Positions 46,788 to 55,630 of a DNA stretch of 64,000 nt are shown here, one piece after another. Under the pieces are notes generated by a model. The model ran no database searches and was not told where the DNA came from. It worked only from the letters and a program-made list of their open reading frames with translations. How positions within the stretch are numbered: position 1 is the first letter of the stretch; every line of letters starts with the position of its first letter. Source of the DNA: CAWHQZ01 sp963831645 (GTDB taxonomy: Bacteria > Pseudomonadota > Alphaproteobacteria > Rhizobiales > Aestuariivirgaceae); contig CAWHQZ010000017.1 of the NCBI GenBank assembly GCA_963831645.1, positions 372,001 through 436,000 on the forward strand. Reading direction: 5' to 3'. The position numbers and the translations under genes were made by a program.

Positions 46788-47948
46788 ATGTCGAGAACCA
46801 AGATTGCCAAGTCGATGAAAAGAACCGCCGCTGATCAGCCGCTGACCCCGGACCAGCTGCTTGCGCAAGACAACGTCGCAGCTACGAAGCCGACGCCCGC
46901 CTGGATCGAGGAGCGGCTGTCGGAGCGAATTGTCCATATTTCAGGCGGCGGATCCGGTAACCGCGCCGGCGAGCAGAAAAAGCGAATTGACAAAGGCGGA
47001 TCTTCAAGCTTCCGGCTCGCGCCAGGCGAATTCCTCGGCCGCCTTGGCAAGAGCAGCGGCTTCAGTCCGATGAAAGCAGCCAAGGCGAGGGGCGAGGACC
47101 GCACAACCAAGCCATTTCGCCCGGCCTGGCAGGACTACATCTATCACCCGAAGCTGACGGTCGCGAGATCGCGGCAGATCCTGCATCGCCGCAGCGGCCG
47201 CCGGGTGTTGGCACACGAGGTCTACAGCCCTGAAAATCGGACCGTTTTCAGTCCTGTCGGCTATCCAATGCACTGCATCGGCCGCCTGCTTGTCTGGGAT
47301 ACGCCCGGCACCACCCGGCCGCAGCGCAGCGGTTCCGCCGTGCTCGTCGGTTCACGAGTCGTCTTGACGTGCGCTCATCTCATGCCCCGCAATGGATCGC
47401 CAGGCATGTGGGGCGTGCTGTTCGTCCCCGGATATTTCGACGGCGCATCGGTCGCGGGAGTCAATTCGTGGTGCGAAGCGTATCGCGTCGCCCCGGGGTT
47501 TGCGCCCGATGACGCACATCAGGCCTTCGATATCTCGGTCATGAAGCTCTATGATCCGCTGGGCGACGCACTGGGATATTTCGGGGCGAGAACCTACAAG
47601 TCGGGCTGGGAAGACGAAGAGAGGTGGACGCTGGTCGGCTATCCGGGGGCTATCGCCAATGCCGAGCGGCCATCGATGCAAAGCGGCATCGCGGTCATCG
47701 ACGATGATCCGGATGGAAAATTTGCCGAGATCGAGCACCGCGGCGATGCTTCCGATGGCAACTCCGGCGGGCCGCTGTTCGGCGCCTTTCCGGACGGCCC
47801 CTATGTCATCGCGGTGCATGCGGGCTACGAGTATCGGACGATCGACATTCCCCTGGTGCCGACCATCGTGGCGGAAAACAACAATGTCGCGGCAGGGGGA
47901 ACGGGCATGGTCGACATGATCCGGGCGGCGCGGGCCGACTGGCCTTAG
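46788..47948 (+). CDS. Trypsin-like serine protease without evident signal peptide
   Basis: ATG 46788 (MSRTKIAKSMKRTAADQPLT) follows GGAAAGGGACCCCC; ATG 46752 is an alternative. The basic, disordered-looking N-terminal 150 residues precede a chymotrypsin-fold domain with His in VVLTCAHLMPRNGS, Asp in AFDISVMKLYD and Ser in GDASDGNSGGPLFGAF, the V8/glutamyl-endopeptidase-like spacing. No secretion signal or membrane helix is obvious. Substrate and role are unknown. It is a lone plus-strand gene between two minus-strand units. Confidence 0.85.
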   Translation: MSRTKIAKSMKRTAADQPLTPDQLLAQDNVAATKPTPAWIEERLSERIVHISGGGSGNRAGEQKKRIDKGGSSSFRLAPGEFLGRLGKSSGFSPMKAAKARGEDRTTKPFRPAWQDYIYHPKLTVARSRQILHRRSGRRVLAHEVYSPENRTVFSPVGYPMHCIGRLLVWDTPGTTRPQRSGSAVLVGSRVVLTCAHLMPRNGSPGMWGVLFVPGYFDGASVAGVNSWCEAYRVAPGFAPDDAHQAFDISVMKLYDPLGDALGYFGARTYKSGWEDEERWTLVGYPGAIANAERPSMQSGIAVIDDDPDGKFAEIEHRGDASDGNSGGPLFGAFPDGPYVIAVHAGYEYRTIDIPLVPTIVAENNNVAAGGTGMVDMIRAARADWP

Positions 47949-47989
47949 ACGAACTCGTGAAAACGCGCTGAAAAGGAGGAACTGCAGCC

Positions 47990-49027
47990 TCACGGTCCTG
48001 CTTTCCGGGGCGTCTGCCAGCCGCGTTCTGCGATGGTCTGAAGCTGGGCCTGCCGGTAGGTCGTAAACTGGCGGTCCGCCAGTACGCCGAGGAGAATGAC
48101 GCCGCCCATCACGGCGAAGTTCAGTGAGCTCGGAATGCCGAGCAGATTGACCAGGTTTTGCAGGACCTGCAGCAGGATGGTTCCGAGCGCGACACCCAGA
48201 ATGGAGCCTTCGCCGCCCCTGAGCGAACAGCCGCCGAGCACCGCGGCGGCGATCGCATAAAGCTCATAGAAATTGCCATGAGACGCCGGCGAGATGGAGC
48301 GGGTGTACATGGCGATGAAAACCGCCGCGAAGGCGGTCAGGCCGCAGCACAGCACGTAGGCGGCGGTGATCACGCGTGCCGTCGGGATGCCGGAATAACG
48401 CGCCGCCTCCTCGTTCTTGCCGACCGCAAGCAGATAGCGCCCGAACACCGATCGGTGCAGGGCAACGGCGAGGATGACCGCTGTGATCACGAACGCAACC
48501 AGGCTGTGGGGGACGCCCAGCGTCCGCCCGGTAGTCAGCCATTCGAGCGTCGGGAAACTCTGGCCGAAGGCGAATCCGGCCGTCGCGTCATCGGTATAGT
48601 AGCGGGCGATGCCGCGATAGATCAGGAGGCCGCACAGCGTGACCACGAACGGCTGGATGCCCATCCTGGTGACGAGAAAGCCGTGCACCGCGCCCATCAG
48701 CAATCCGAGCGCCAGGACGATCAGGAGCGCCAGGCTCCAGTGCACGCCGACGCCGGCGATGAGGTCGATGAACACCACGCCCAGGAGCGCGATGATGGAT
48801 CCGACCGAAAGCTCGATGCCGCCGGTGATGATGACGAACGCCTGGGCGAGCGAGAACAGACCGAACAGCCCGATGAGATTGGCGGTGTTGGACAGGTTGA
48901 TGGGCGAAAGGAACCGCGGGTTGATCAGCGCCACGGCCGAGCCGACAACCACGATGAGGACGAGCAGGCCCAGATCTTTCTTCAACGCCGCCGCCGCCGT
49001 TTCAGTGCACCGTCGCGCCGACCGCAA
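47990..49027 (-). CDS. Ribose-type sugar ABC transporter permease
   Basis: The 345-residue protein starts at TTG 49027 and has about ten membrane helices. BPD_transp_2 family signatures are FVIITGGIELSVGSIIALLG, GIQPFVVTLCGLLIYRGIAR, RYLLAVGKNEEAARYSGIPT and AAAVLGGCSLRGGEGSILGV. It overlaps the ATPase gene by 26 bases, so it is translationally coupled. It forms the channel for the sugar or polyol bound by the 50620 protein. Confidence 0.9.
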   Translation of the reverse strand: MRSARRCTETAAAALKKDLGLLVLIVVVGSAVALINPRFLSPINLSNTANLIGLFGLFSLAQAFVIITGGIELSVGSIIALLGVVFIDLIAGVGVHWSLALLIVLALGLLMGAVHGFLVTRMGIQPFVVTLCGLLIYRGIARYYTDDATAGFAFGQSFPTLEWLTTGRTLGVPHSLVAFVITAVILAVALHRSVFGRYLLAVGKNEEAARYSGIPTARVITAAYVLCCGLTAFAAVFIAMYTRSISPASHGNFYELYAIAAAVLGGCSLRGGEGSILGVALGTILLQVLQNLVNLLGIPSSLNFAVMGGVILLGVLADRQFTTYRQAQLQTIAERGWQTPRKAGP

Positions 49028-50546
49028 GCTTCAGCACGTTCGCCTCGCTGAACTCGGCTCGCTCGAGAAATCCGCTGATCGCGCCCTCGTGCATCACCGC
49101 GATCCGGTCGCTGACGCCGATGACCTCCTCCATGTCGCTCGAAATCATCAGGATCGCGGCGCCGCTGTCGGAAAGAGAGCGCATGAGCCCGTAGATCTCG
49201 TTCTTGGCGCCGACATCGACGCCGCGCGTCGGTTCGTCGAAGATGATAGCCCGCGGCGACATCGACAGCCAGCGCCCCAGTACGACCTTTTGCTGGTTGC
49301 CGCCGGACAGCGATTTCACTTCATCGGACACGCCCTGGCAGCGAATATCAAGCCGGCGCCGCTGGCGATCGGCGCTGGCGATTTCCTCCTGCCGGTCGAT
49401 GAGAAAAAGGCGGGAATAGCGAGCGAGGTCAGCCAGGGAAACGTTCTCGGCGACGGAGAAATCGAGAAGCAGGCCGGACCGCTTGCGATCCTCGGGCACC
49501 AGGTAGATGCCGCTCGCGATCGCATCGCGCGGCGACGAAATCCGCACTTCCTTCCCATCCAGCGCGATGCTGCCGCCGACCTTGCCATCGATTCCGAATA
49601 CGGCGCGAGCGAGTTCCGTGCGGCCCGAGCCGACGAGACCGGCCAGCCCAAGGATCTCGCCGCGGCGGACCGACAGATTCACAGGCCGATCGGGGCGCGT
49701 GCGGGTGCGAACTGCGTTGAGGCTCAGGACTACGTGATCAGCGGGGGCGGCAGGCGCCACATAGAGCGACTTGAGATCGCGGCCGATCATCAGCCGGATC
49801 ATGGCGTCCGGCGTGAAGGCTCCGCGCGGCAGCTCACCGACCACCCGACCGTCCCGCAATACTACCACCCGATCGACACAGCGCTCGATCTCGTTGAGCC
49901 GGTGAGAGATGAAAATGACGCTGACGCCGCTCGCTTTGAGCTCGGCGATGATCTTCAGCAGGCGCGTCGTCTCGGAAAGCGTGAGGCTGGAAGTCGGCTC
50001 ATCCATGATGACGAGGCGGGCATCGAGTGAAAGCGCTTTGGCGATTTCCACGAGCTGCATCTGAGCGAGCGACAGGGAGGAAATGTCCGCATCCGGCCCG
50101 AAATCGGCGCCGAGGCGTTCAAGGATGGGTCCGACGCGGCTGCGCAACGCAGCGCGGTCGATCAATCGCAAAGGACCGGCGAAGCGAGGCTCGCGCCCCA
50201 TCAGCACGTTGGCTGCGACATCGAGATTGTCGAACAGGTTGAGTTCCTGATGGACGAAGGCGATGCCGGTGGCGATTGATTCCGAGACTGTGAGCGCATT
50301 TCGCTCGATGCCGCCAAGACGGATTTTGCCGGCGCTCGGTTCCGTCACGCCGCCGAGAATCCGCATCAGCGTCGACTTGCCGGCGCCGTTCTCGCCGATC
50401 AGTCCAATGACTTCGCCGCGTCGAACCGTGAAGGCGACCCGGTCGAGGGCCACGGCGCCGGGGAAGGTCTTGGAGATTCCCTCAAGCTCGAGAAGGGGTT
50501 CTTGTTTCCCTCCCCCTTGCGGGGAGGGACCAAGGGTGGGGGTCAC
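49002..50546 (-). CDS. Ribose-type sugar ABC transporter ATPase (two ABC domains)
   Basis: The 514-residue protein has a first ABC domain with Walker A GENGAGKSTLMRILGG and Walker B LVIMDEPTSSL, and a second with degenerate Walker A GLVGSGRTELARAV, signature LSGGNQQKVVLGRWL and Walker B AIIFDEPTRGVDV, as in RbsA/MglA. The GTG start and first 13 or so residues (MTPTLGPSPQGGG) lie inside a palindromic repeat. No other in-frame start exists before the conserved LLELEGISKTF, so the repeat now supplies the start codon. Confidence 0.93.
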   Translation of the reverse strand: MTPTLGPSPQGGGKQEPLLELEGISKTFPGAVALDRVAFTVRRGEVIGLIGENGAGKSTLMRILGGVTEPSAGKIRLGGIERNALTVSESIATGIAFVHQELNLFDNLDVAANVLMGREPRFAGPLRLIDRAALRSRVGPILERLGADFGPDADISSLSLAQMQLVEIAKALSLDARLVIMDEPTSSLTLSETTRLLKIIAELKASGVSVIFISHRLNEIERCVDRVVVLRDGRVVGELPRGAFTPDAMIRLMIGRDLKSLYVAPAAPADHVVLSLNAVRTRTRPDRPVNLSVRRGEILGLAGLVGSGRTELARAVFGIDGKVGGSIALDGKEVRISSPRDAIASGIYLVPEDRKRSGLLLDFSVAENVSLADLARYSRLFLIDRQEEIASADRQRRRLDIRCQGVSDEVKSLSGGNQQKVVLGRWLSMSPRAIIFDEPTRGVDVGAKNEIYGLMRSLSDSGAAILMISSDMEEVIGVSDRIAVMHEGAISGFLERAEFSEANVLKLAVGATVH

Positions 50547-50602
50547 CGCGGCGACACCGCCAAACCCCCACCCCTATCCCTCCCCCCAAGGGGGAGGGGA
50601 GA
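50507..50602. repeat. GC-rich palindromic repeat providing the start of the ATPase gene
   Basis: TTCCCTCCCCCTTGCGGGGA (50508) with GGGACCAAGGGTGGGGGTC is inverted relative to CCCCCACCCCTATCCCTCCC (50563), followed by AAGGGGGAGGGG. The centre is CACCGCGGCGACACCGCC. It belongs to the same class as the elements at 30918-31056 and 41857-41926. It separates the binding-protein and ATPase genes of the sugar operon and overlaps the 5' end of the latter. Confidence 0.8.
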
Positions 50603-50619
50603 TGGGAAAGACCCGAGCA

Positions 50620-51570
50620 TCAACCCCCGATGCGCGCCTTGAGCTCGGCTTCGAAGGCATCGACGTTGGACTTGTCGATGATGGCGGTCGGTACGATGAT
50701 GAGCTCATTGGCCGGCACCACCGACTTGTCGCCCCCAAGGTATTTGGCCATCAGCTTCATGCCCTGATAGCCCCACTCGTAGGGCTGCTGCACCACCGTG
50801 CCGGCGATGGTGCCTTCGCGTACGCCGCCCAGGGTGATCGGATCCTCATCGAAGGCGATGACCGTGATCTGCCCGAGCTTGCCCGCCTCCTTCAGCACTT
50901 CGTAGATGCGCGGCGGATTGTAGGAATAAAAGCCGACCATGCAGTTGATGTCGGGATTTGCCGCCAGCGTGTCCTCGACATTGCGCTTGGCGCGGGTCTG
51001 GTCGATGTCGTCGCCGCGCACGTCGACAAGCTCGACCTTCGAGCCCTTGATCGTCTCCTTCATGCCCTCGATGCGCTCGCGGGCATTGTCGGCGCCGGGA
51101 AGCCCGACGAAACCCATGCACTTGGCCCCGTTGGGAAGCGCCTTGAGCGCGATCTCGCCCGCCTGCTTGCCGGCATCGGTATTGGAAGAGCCGATGTAGG
51201 CGATACGGTTGGAGTTGGGCGCGTCGCTATCGGTGGTGAAGAGGGGAACCTGGCCGCCGACCCGGTTCAAGGCTTCGGTCGAGGTCTTGGGATCGACGGC
51301 GCTCACCATGATGGCGTCGACGCCGGCCGCCACCAGATCATCCATCAGGCGCTGCTGAATGGCCGCGGCAGCCTGCTCGGGATACTTGAACTGGAGGTCG
51401 TAGTCGGGGAGCTCTCCTTGGGCCTTTTTTACCCCGGCCTCGGCGAGCTTCCAAAAGTCAGAGGCTCCGTTGACGACGAATGCGAGTGTCTTCTTGTCCT
51501 GCGCCTGTGCGCCAGGGGCGAGAAGGAACGCAAGGGCGATTGCTGTACCGGCGAGCAGCTTGAGATGCAT
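50620..51570 (-). CDS. Sugar ABC transporter substrate-binding protein (ribose/LacI-like fold)
   Basis: The 316-residue protein has a signal peptide (LLAGTAIALAFLLAPGAQAQ) and Peripla_BP_4 features: KTLAFVVNGASDFWKLAEAG, DAIMVSAVDPKTSTEALNRV, PLFTTDSDAPNSNRIAYIGS and TVVQQPYEWGYQGMKLMAKY. It binds a sugar in the periplasm for the ATPase/permease encoded downstream on the same strand. The specific sugar is not predictable. Confidence 0.92.
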   Translation of the reverse strand: MHLKLLAGTAIALAFLLAPGAQAQDKKTLAFVVNGASDFWKLAEAGVKKAQGELPDYDLQFKYPEQAAAAIQQRLMDDLVAAGVDAIMVSAVDPKTSTEALNRVGGQVPLFTTDSDAPNSNRIAYIGSSNTDAGKQAGEIALKALPNGAKCMGFVGLPGADNARERIEGMKETIKGSKVELVDVRGDDIDQTRAKRNVEDTLAANPDINCMVGFYSYNPPRIYEVLKEAGKLGQITVIAFDEDPITLGGVREGTIAGTVVQQPYEWGYQGMKLMAKYLGGDKSVVPANELIIVPTAIIDKSNVDAFEAELKARIGG

Positions 51571-51605
51571 GGGATTTCCTCAGGTTGTCGTGAATGGATA
51601 CCCGA

Positions 51606-51660
51606 CCCGATCCGATCGGGCGCGGAATACACTGGGGGCGCACGTAGGCCGGGCGCCCCC
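51606..51660 (-). terminator. Two hairpins between the two binding-protein genes
   Basis: GGGGGCGC (51634) and GCGCCCCC (51653) form an 8-bp stem with an 11-base loop. CCCGAT/ATCGGG (51606-51620) forms a second, shorter hairpin. They lie downstream of the binding-protein gene ending at 51671 and upstream of the one starting at 51570. No T-run follows, so they may be an mRNA-stabilising or partial terminator structure giving separate expression levels. Confidence 0.5.
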
Positions 51661-51670
51661 ACTGCTTGAG

Positions 51671-52658
51671 TTACTTCTGGATGCAGGTGTCGACCGTGTC
51701 CTTGGTGCATTCGTCGAGGCCGGTGAACACCGGATCTTCGACCGGCTTGCCGGCGATCAGGTCGAGCATGACCGAGGGAGCCTTGTAGCCCATTTCGAAC
51801 GGCCGCTGGCCGACCAGGGCTGTGACCAGGCCTTCCTTGGCGATCGCCACTTCATCGCCGATGGTGTCGGCGGCGGAGATGACGAAATCGTTGCTGGCGA
51901 TGCGATCGGCGAGCGGCTTGAACAGATCCCGATAGGGCTGCGGTGCGCCGAAGAGCGGCCAGCCGCCTTCGATGGCGAAGGCATCCAGCTTCGGATTGGC
52001 AGCAAGGATGTCAGTCATCGCCTGAACGCCCTTGGCGCCATCGTCATTGGTGAAGACTGGGCAGCCGGCCACTTCCGTCCAGCCGCCTTCACCGGCGAGC
52101 GCCGCGAGACCTTTCTGTCCGGAGAGGACGTCGCGCGTGCCCTGGGCGCGGCGCAGGATGTTGTCGGCGCCGGGATTGCCCTGGATCGTACACACGGTGC
52201 CGCCGTTCGGCTTCGCCTTCTTTATGTATTCACCGATGCGGGCGCCCATCAGGTAGTTGTCGGTGCCCAGGTAGGTCTTGCGCAGAGCCGAAATCTTCGG
52301 CAGCCAGATCGGCGTCGAGTGTCATCACCGGAACCGTCGGGTTGGCGGTCTTGAGGGTTTGGGCGATCAGCTTGGCGTTCGACGGCGAGATGGCGATTGC
52401 GGCGGTGTCCGCCTTGCCGAGCATGTCCTGAACGATTTGGGCTTCGCCGGCCTCATCGGAGGTCGATGCCGGGCCGGTATAGAAGCACTCGTACTCCGAG
52501 TCAGGATTTTCCTTGTTCCATTTCTGACAACCCTGGTTGATGGCCTCGAAGAACGGATTGTCGAGGCCTTTCACGACAATCACGAGCTGTTTCTTGGCCA
52601 GCGCCGGCCCGGCGCCGAGTGCCAGAGCGGCGGCGGCGAGCAATAGTAGTTTCCTCAT
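51671..52658 (-). CDS. Second sugar ABC substrate-binding protein, one frameshift
   Basis: ATG 52658 starts a signal peptide (LLLLAAAALALGAGPALAKK), then LVIVVKGLDNPFFEAINQGC and VPVMTLDADLAAED. An extra base in the AAA run at 52291-52293 breaks the frame; corrected, it continues SALRKTYLGTDNYLMGARIG, TIQGNPGADNILRRAQGTRD and ends TKDTVDTCIQK at 51671, about 328 residues. Cys residues near 90 and at the C-terminus could form a disulfide. It is divergent from the ATPase/permease pair at 53037-54819 and may serve that system rather than the downstream one. Confidence 0.88.
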
Positions 52659-52909
52659 TCATTCCTCCCTTGATACAGACGGGCGCGGCCGCGCCCGCCA
52701 CACCGTATCAACCCGGAACCCAGGCGGACCGAGGTCGTTCTCGCGATCCTCGATATTGCCGGGCCAGGTCGATCAGCATTCCCAAATCGTTTGGCTTGTT
52801 GCGGAGGATGCGGAACCACTCGTTACTGCCTTTCGCTGCAATGAAAAGCATCCGCACGCACTCCCTTGCGATGATCTAATATCGCCGCGCTTGGCTCGTC
52901 AACGGTAAT

Positions 52910-52920
52910 TTGTCCTACAA
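52910..52920. promoter_or_regulatory. Putative GntR/FCD operator 1 (TTGTCCTACAA)
   Basis: An 11-base near-palindrome flanked by A/T (AATTTGTCCTACAAAA). It lies in the 378-base divergent region 52659-53036 between the second binding-protein gene and the plus-strand ATPase gene. FCD-type GntR regulators of the FadR/UxuR kind bind sites of the form TTGTNNNACAA, and one is encoded 1.9 kb downstream (54849). Nothing else recognisable is in this gap. Confidence 0.55.
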
Positions 52921-52948
52921 AAGTGATTTCGAGCGAGCAGGGGACGAT

Positions 52949-52959
52949 TTGTCCGACAA
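52949..52959. promoter_or_regulatory. Putative GntR/FCD operator 2 (TTGTCCGACAA)
   Basis: A perfect palindrome TTGTC-C-GACAA, 39 bases centre to centre from the first site and differing from it by one base. The pair in front of a sugar transporter operon that also encodes an FCD-type regulator suggests autoregulated repression. Confidence 0.6.
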
Positions 52960-53036
52960 TTCATTGACGCCATTGCACGGTTTGGATACATCGAAATCCC
53001 CTCCCGCTCATGGTCTGCGGGAGGCAGGAAAATCCG

Positions 53037-53777
53037 GTGGCGGTTCTCGAGCTTCACAATATTTCGAAACACTTCGGCGCCATCCAGGCCGTCAATGATG
53101 TTACGCTAACACTCGAAGCCGGGGAGGTGGTTGGCCTAATGGGCGATAACGGCGCGGGCAAGTCCACGCTTGTCAAAATGATCGCCGGTAACTATCGCCC
53201 GAGCCATGGTTCAATGAGCCTGGATGGCAGGGAGCTCGTCCTGCACCGGCCGGTGGAAGCGCGTAAGCATGGCATCGAAATCGTGCACCAGGACCTGGCG
53301 CTCTGCGACAACCTGACCGCAGCGGCGAATGTCTTTCTCGCCCGCGAACTTCAGCGGTGGGTAGGGCCAATTCAGATTCTCAAATATGCGGCCATGTACT
53401 GGCGCGCCGGCGAAATCTTCGCCGAGCTCAAGTCGGAGACCCGTCCGCACAGTCTCGTCAAACAAATGTCGGGCGGCCAGCGCCAGGCGGTGGCGATCGC
53501 CCGCACCAGGCTCGCCAACGCCAAGATCGTGCTGATGGACGAGCCGACCGCTGCGATTTCGGTGCGCCAGGTCGCCGAGGTGCTGACCCTGATCCGACTG
53601 CTGCGCGATCAGGGCCTGGTAGTCGTGCTCATCAGCCACCGCATGCCCGACGTGTTCTCGGTGGCCGACCGTATCGTCGTGCTCAGGCGAGGCAGAAAGG
53701 TCGCCGACAAAAAAATCGTCGCCAGCTCGCCCGAGGAAGTCACTGGTCTCATCACCGGCGCTATCGAGCACGCATGA
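53037..53777 (+). CDS. Sugar ABC transporter ATPase (single domain, FrcA-like)
   Basis: Starts at GTG 53037 (VAVLELHNISKHFGAIQAVN) behind GGGAGGCAGG. The 246-residue protein has Walker A GLMGDNGAGKSTLVKMIAGN, Q-loop HQDLALCDNL, signature MSGGQRQAVAIAR, Walker B IVLMDEPTAAI and H-loop LISHRMPDV. Single-domain ATPases paired with ribose-type permeases are known from FrcA-type fructose systems. The permease gene follows after 43 bases. Confidence 0.92.
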   Translation: MAVLELHNISKHFGAIQAVNDVTLTLEAGEVVGLMGDNGAGKSTLVKMIAGNYRPSHGSMSLDGRELVLHRPVEARKHGIEIVHQDLALCDNLTAAANVFLARELQRWVGPIQILKYAAMYWRAGEIFAELKSETRPHSLVKQMSGGQRQAVAIARTRLANAKIVLMDEPTAAISVRQVAEVLTLIRLLRDQGLVVVLISHRMPDVFSVADRIVVLRRGRKVADKKIVASSPEEVTGLITGAIEHA

Positions 53778-53820
53778 GTGAGTCTGTTCTAGTAGCGCAA
53801 GGAACTGAAGAAGGGCGACG

Positions 53821-54819
53821 ATGGCAATCACTTTGGACAAGGTAAGTATCGGGACGCAACAGCGCTGGATTTCAGCAATGCTGGCAAGCCAGGCATTCTG
53901 GGTCCTGATCGCAGTGATATTGGCCTGCGTTTTCCTGTCCTTCGCAACGGATTCGTTCGCTACGGCGAAGAACTTCTACAACATCACCCGGAACTTCACC
54001 TTCGTTGCGATCATTGCGCTCGGCATGACCCTGGTGATCATCACGGGCGGCATCGACCTTTCGGTGGGCTCGGTGCTGTGCCTGTGCAGCATGGTCCTGG
54101 CGGTCGTCATGCACGCCGGTTACAGCATCGAAGTCGGCATCGCTGCCGCCATCGGAACCGCCCTCGTCATCGGCGCCTTCAACGGCATTCTGATCGCCTA
54201 TCTCGGGTTTCCGCCATTCGTGGTCACCCTCGGTATGTTCTCAGTCGCGCGAAGCCTGGCGATGGTGGCCTCCGGCAACACGGTCGTGTTCCAGTTCGGG
54301 CCCGATCATGACAAGCTTCTCTCGCTCGGTGGCGGCGCCTGGCTGTTCGGCATTGCCAACCCGGTGCTCTACATGATCGTGCTGGCGCTGCTGACCGGGT
54401 TCGTCCTGCACTGGACCAAGTTCGGCCGGCATGTCTTTGCGATCGGCGGCAACGAACATGCGGCGACCCTGACCGGCGTTCCGGTACGTGCGATCAAGGT
54501 CGCGGTCTACATGCTTTGTGCTCTGTCAGCGGGTATCGCCGGTATTGTTCAGACCGGCTGGCTCGGCGCCGTCACAACGAATATCGGCGCCGGCATGGAG
54601 CTCCAGGTCATCGCCGCGGCGGTCATTGGCGGAGCCAACCTTTCCGGCGGAGTCGGTACGGCGTCCGGCGCACTCATCGGGGCGGCGCTGATCGAGGTCA
54701 TACGCAACAGCCTTGGCCTGCTTGGAATCAACGCCTTCTGGCAGGGTACCTTCATCGGCAGCGCGATCCTGCTTGCGGTTCTCTTCGACCGCGTGCGCAA
54801 CTTCCGCCAGAGCGAGTAA
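53821..54819 (+). CDS. Sugar ABC transporter permease (BPD_transp_2, RbsC/FrcC-like)
   Basis: The 332-residue protein has about ten membrane helices with TLVIITGGIDLSVGSVLCLC, YLGFPPFVVTLGMFSVARSL, HVFAIGGNEHAATLTGVPVR and AAAVIGGANLSGGVGTASGA, the RbsC-family motifs. It should form the channel with the ATPase just upstream. The divergent binding protein (51671-52658) is the most likely partner. Confidence 0.93.
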   Translation: MAITLDKVSIGTQQRWISAMLASQAFWVLIAVILACVFLSFATDSFATAKNFYNITRNFTFVAIIALGMTLVIITGGIDLSVGSVLCLCSMVLAVVMHAGYSIEVGIAAAIGTALVIGAFNGILIAYLGFPPFVVTLGMFSVARSLAMVASGNTVVFQFGPDHDKLLSLGGGAWLFGIANPVLYMIVLALLTGFVLHWTKFGRHVFAIGGNEHAATLTGVPVRAIKVAVYMLCALSAGIAGIVQTGWLGAVTTNIGAGMELQVIAAAVIGGANLSGGVGTASGALIGAALIEVIRNSLGLLGINAFWQGTFIGSAILLAVLFDRVRNFRQSE

Positions 54820-54848
54820 ACGGGCGCACGGATGTTCGTGGGATCTGC

Positions 54849-55620
54849 ATGAGCCAGTCAGGCGAGCTGGTCCGAAAACCGGGCGCCAGGAAAGGTCATT
54901 CCACCGTAGCGCGGGAAATCGGCTCGCGCATCCTGAGGGGCGACTACCTGCCGGGCGTGCTGTTGCCCAACGAAGCCGACTGGTGCCGGACATTCAAGAT
55001 CAGCCGGTCGGTGGTGCGCGAATCAATCAAGATTCTGTCGGCGAAAGGTCTGGTGATCTCGCGGCCCAAAATCGGCACGCGCGTCGAGCCGCGGCAGCGG
55101 TGGAACCTGCTCGATCCCGACATTCTCGCCTGGTATTCCAAGGTCCCCGCCAAGCGCAAGTTTCTCGAGTTCGATTCAGGAGATGCGCTACATCATCGAG
55201 CCCGAGGCAGCCGCGCTGGCAGCAGGCCATCGTACGGCGGAGCAATTGGCGGCGATCACCACCGCCTGCGCCGACATGGGCAGGGCGGAGATCCTCGATG
55301 TGCGAATCGAAGCCGACATCCGCTTCCACATGGCGATCCTGATCGCGGCCGGGAACGAATTTCTTCTCCCGTTCGGCTTTCTCATCGAATCGAGCCTAGT
55401 GGCGCTCTTCGACTACGTCACACGGCAGACGAAGCAGCAGAAAGTACCGCAGATGCTGCATGAGAAGATCGCCGCCGCCATCGCCGCACGGAAGCCGACA
55501 GCGGCGCGCCAGGCGGTGGTGAAACTGCTGGAGAATACCGACGAGGTGATCCGCCGGACCGCCCGCTCGCTCGGCGACCGCAGGAGCAGGAAGAAGCCTC
55601 CCCCGCAAGAAAGAGAATAG
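54849..55620 (+). CDS. GntR-family regulator with FCD domain (FadR subfamily), one frameshift
   Basis: ATG 54849 reads MSQSGELVRKPGARKGHSTV, then the GntR wHTH (ILRGDYLPGVLLPNEADWCR, ISRSVVRESIKILSAKGLVI). At 55173 one extra G shifts the frame; corrected, FLEFIQEMRYIIEPEAAALA continues into the FCD ligand domain (IEADIRFHMAILIAAGNEFL with metal-binding Asp/His, LHEKIAAAIAARKPTAARQA) to 55620. About 256 residues. It probably represses the transporter operon through the TTGTCC(G/T)ACAA sites and is induced by a sugar acid or related metabolite. Confidence 0.88.
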
Positions 55621-55630
55621 AGAGCCACGC

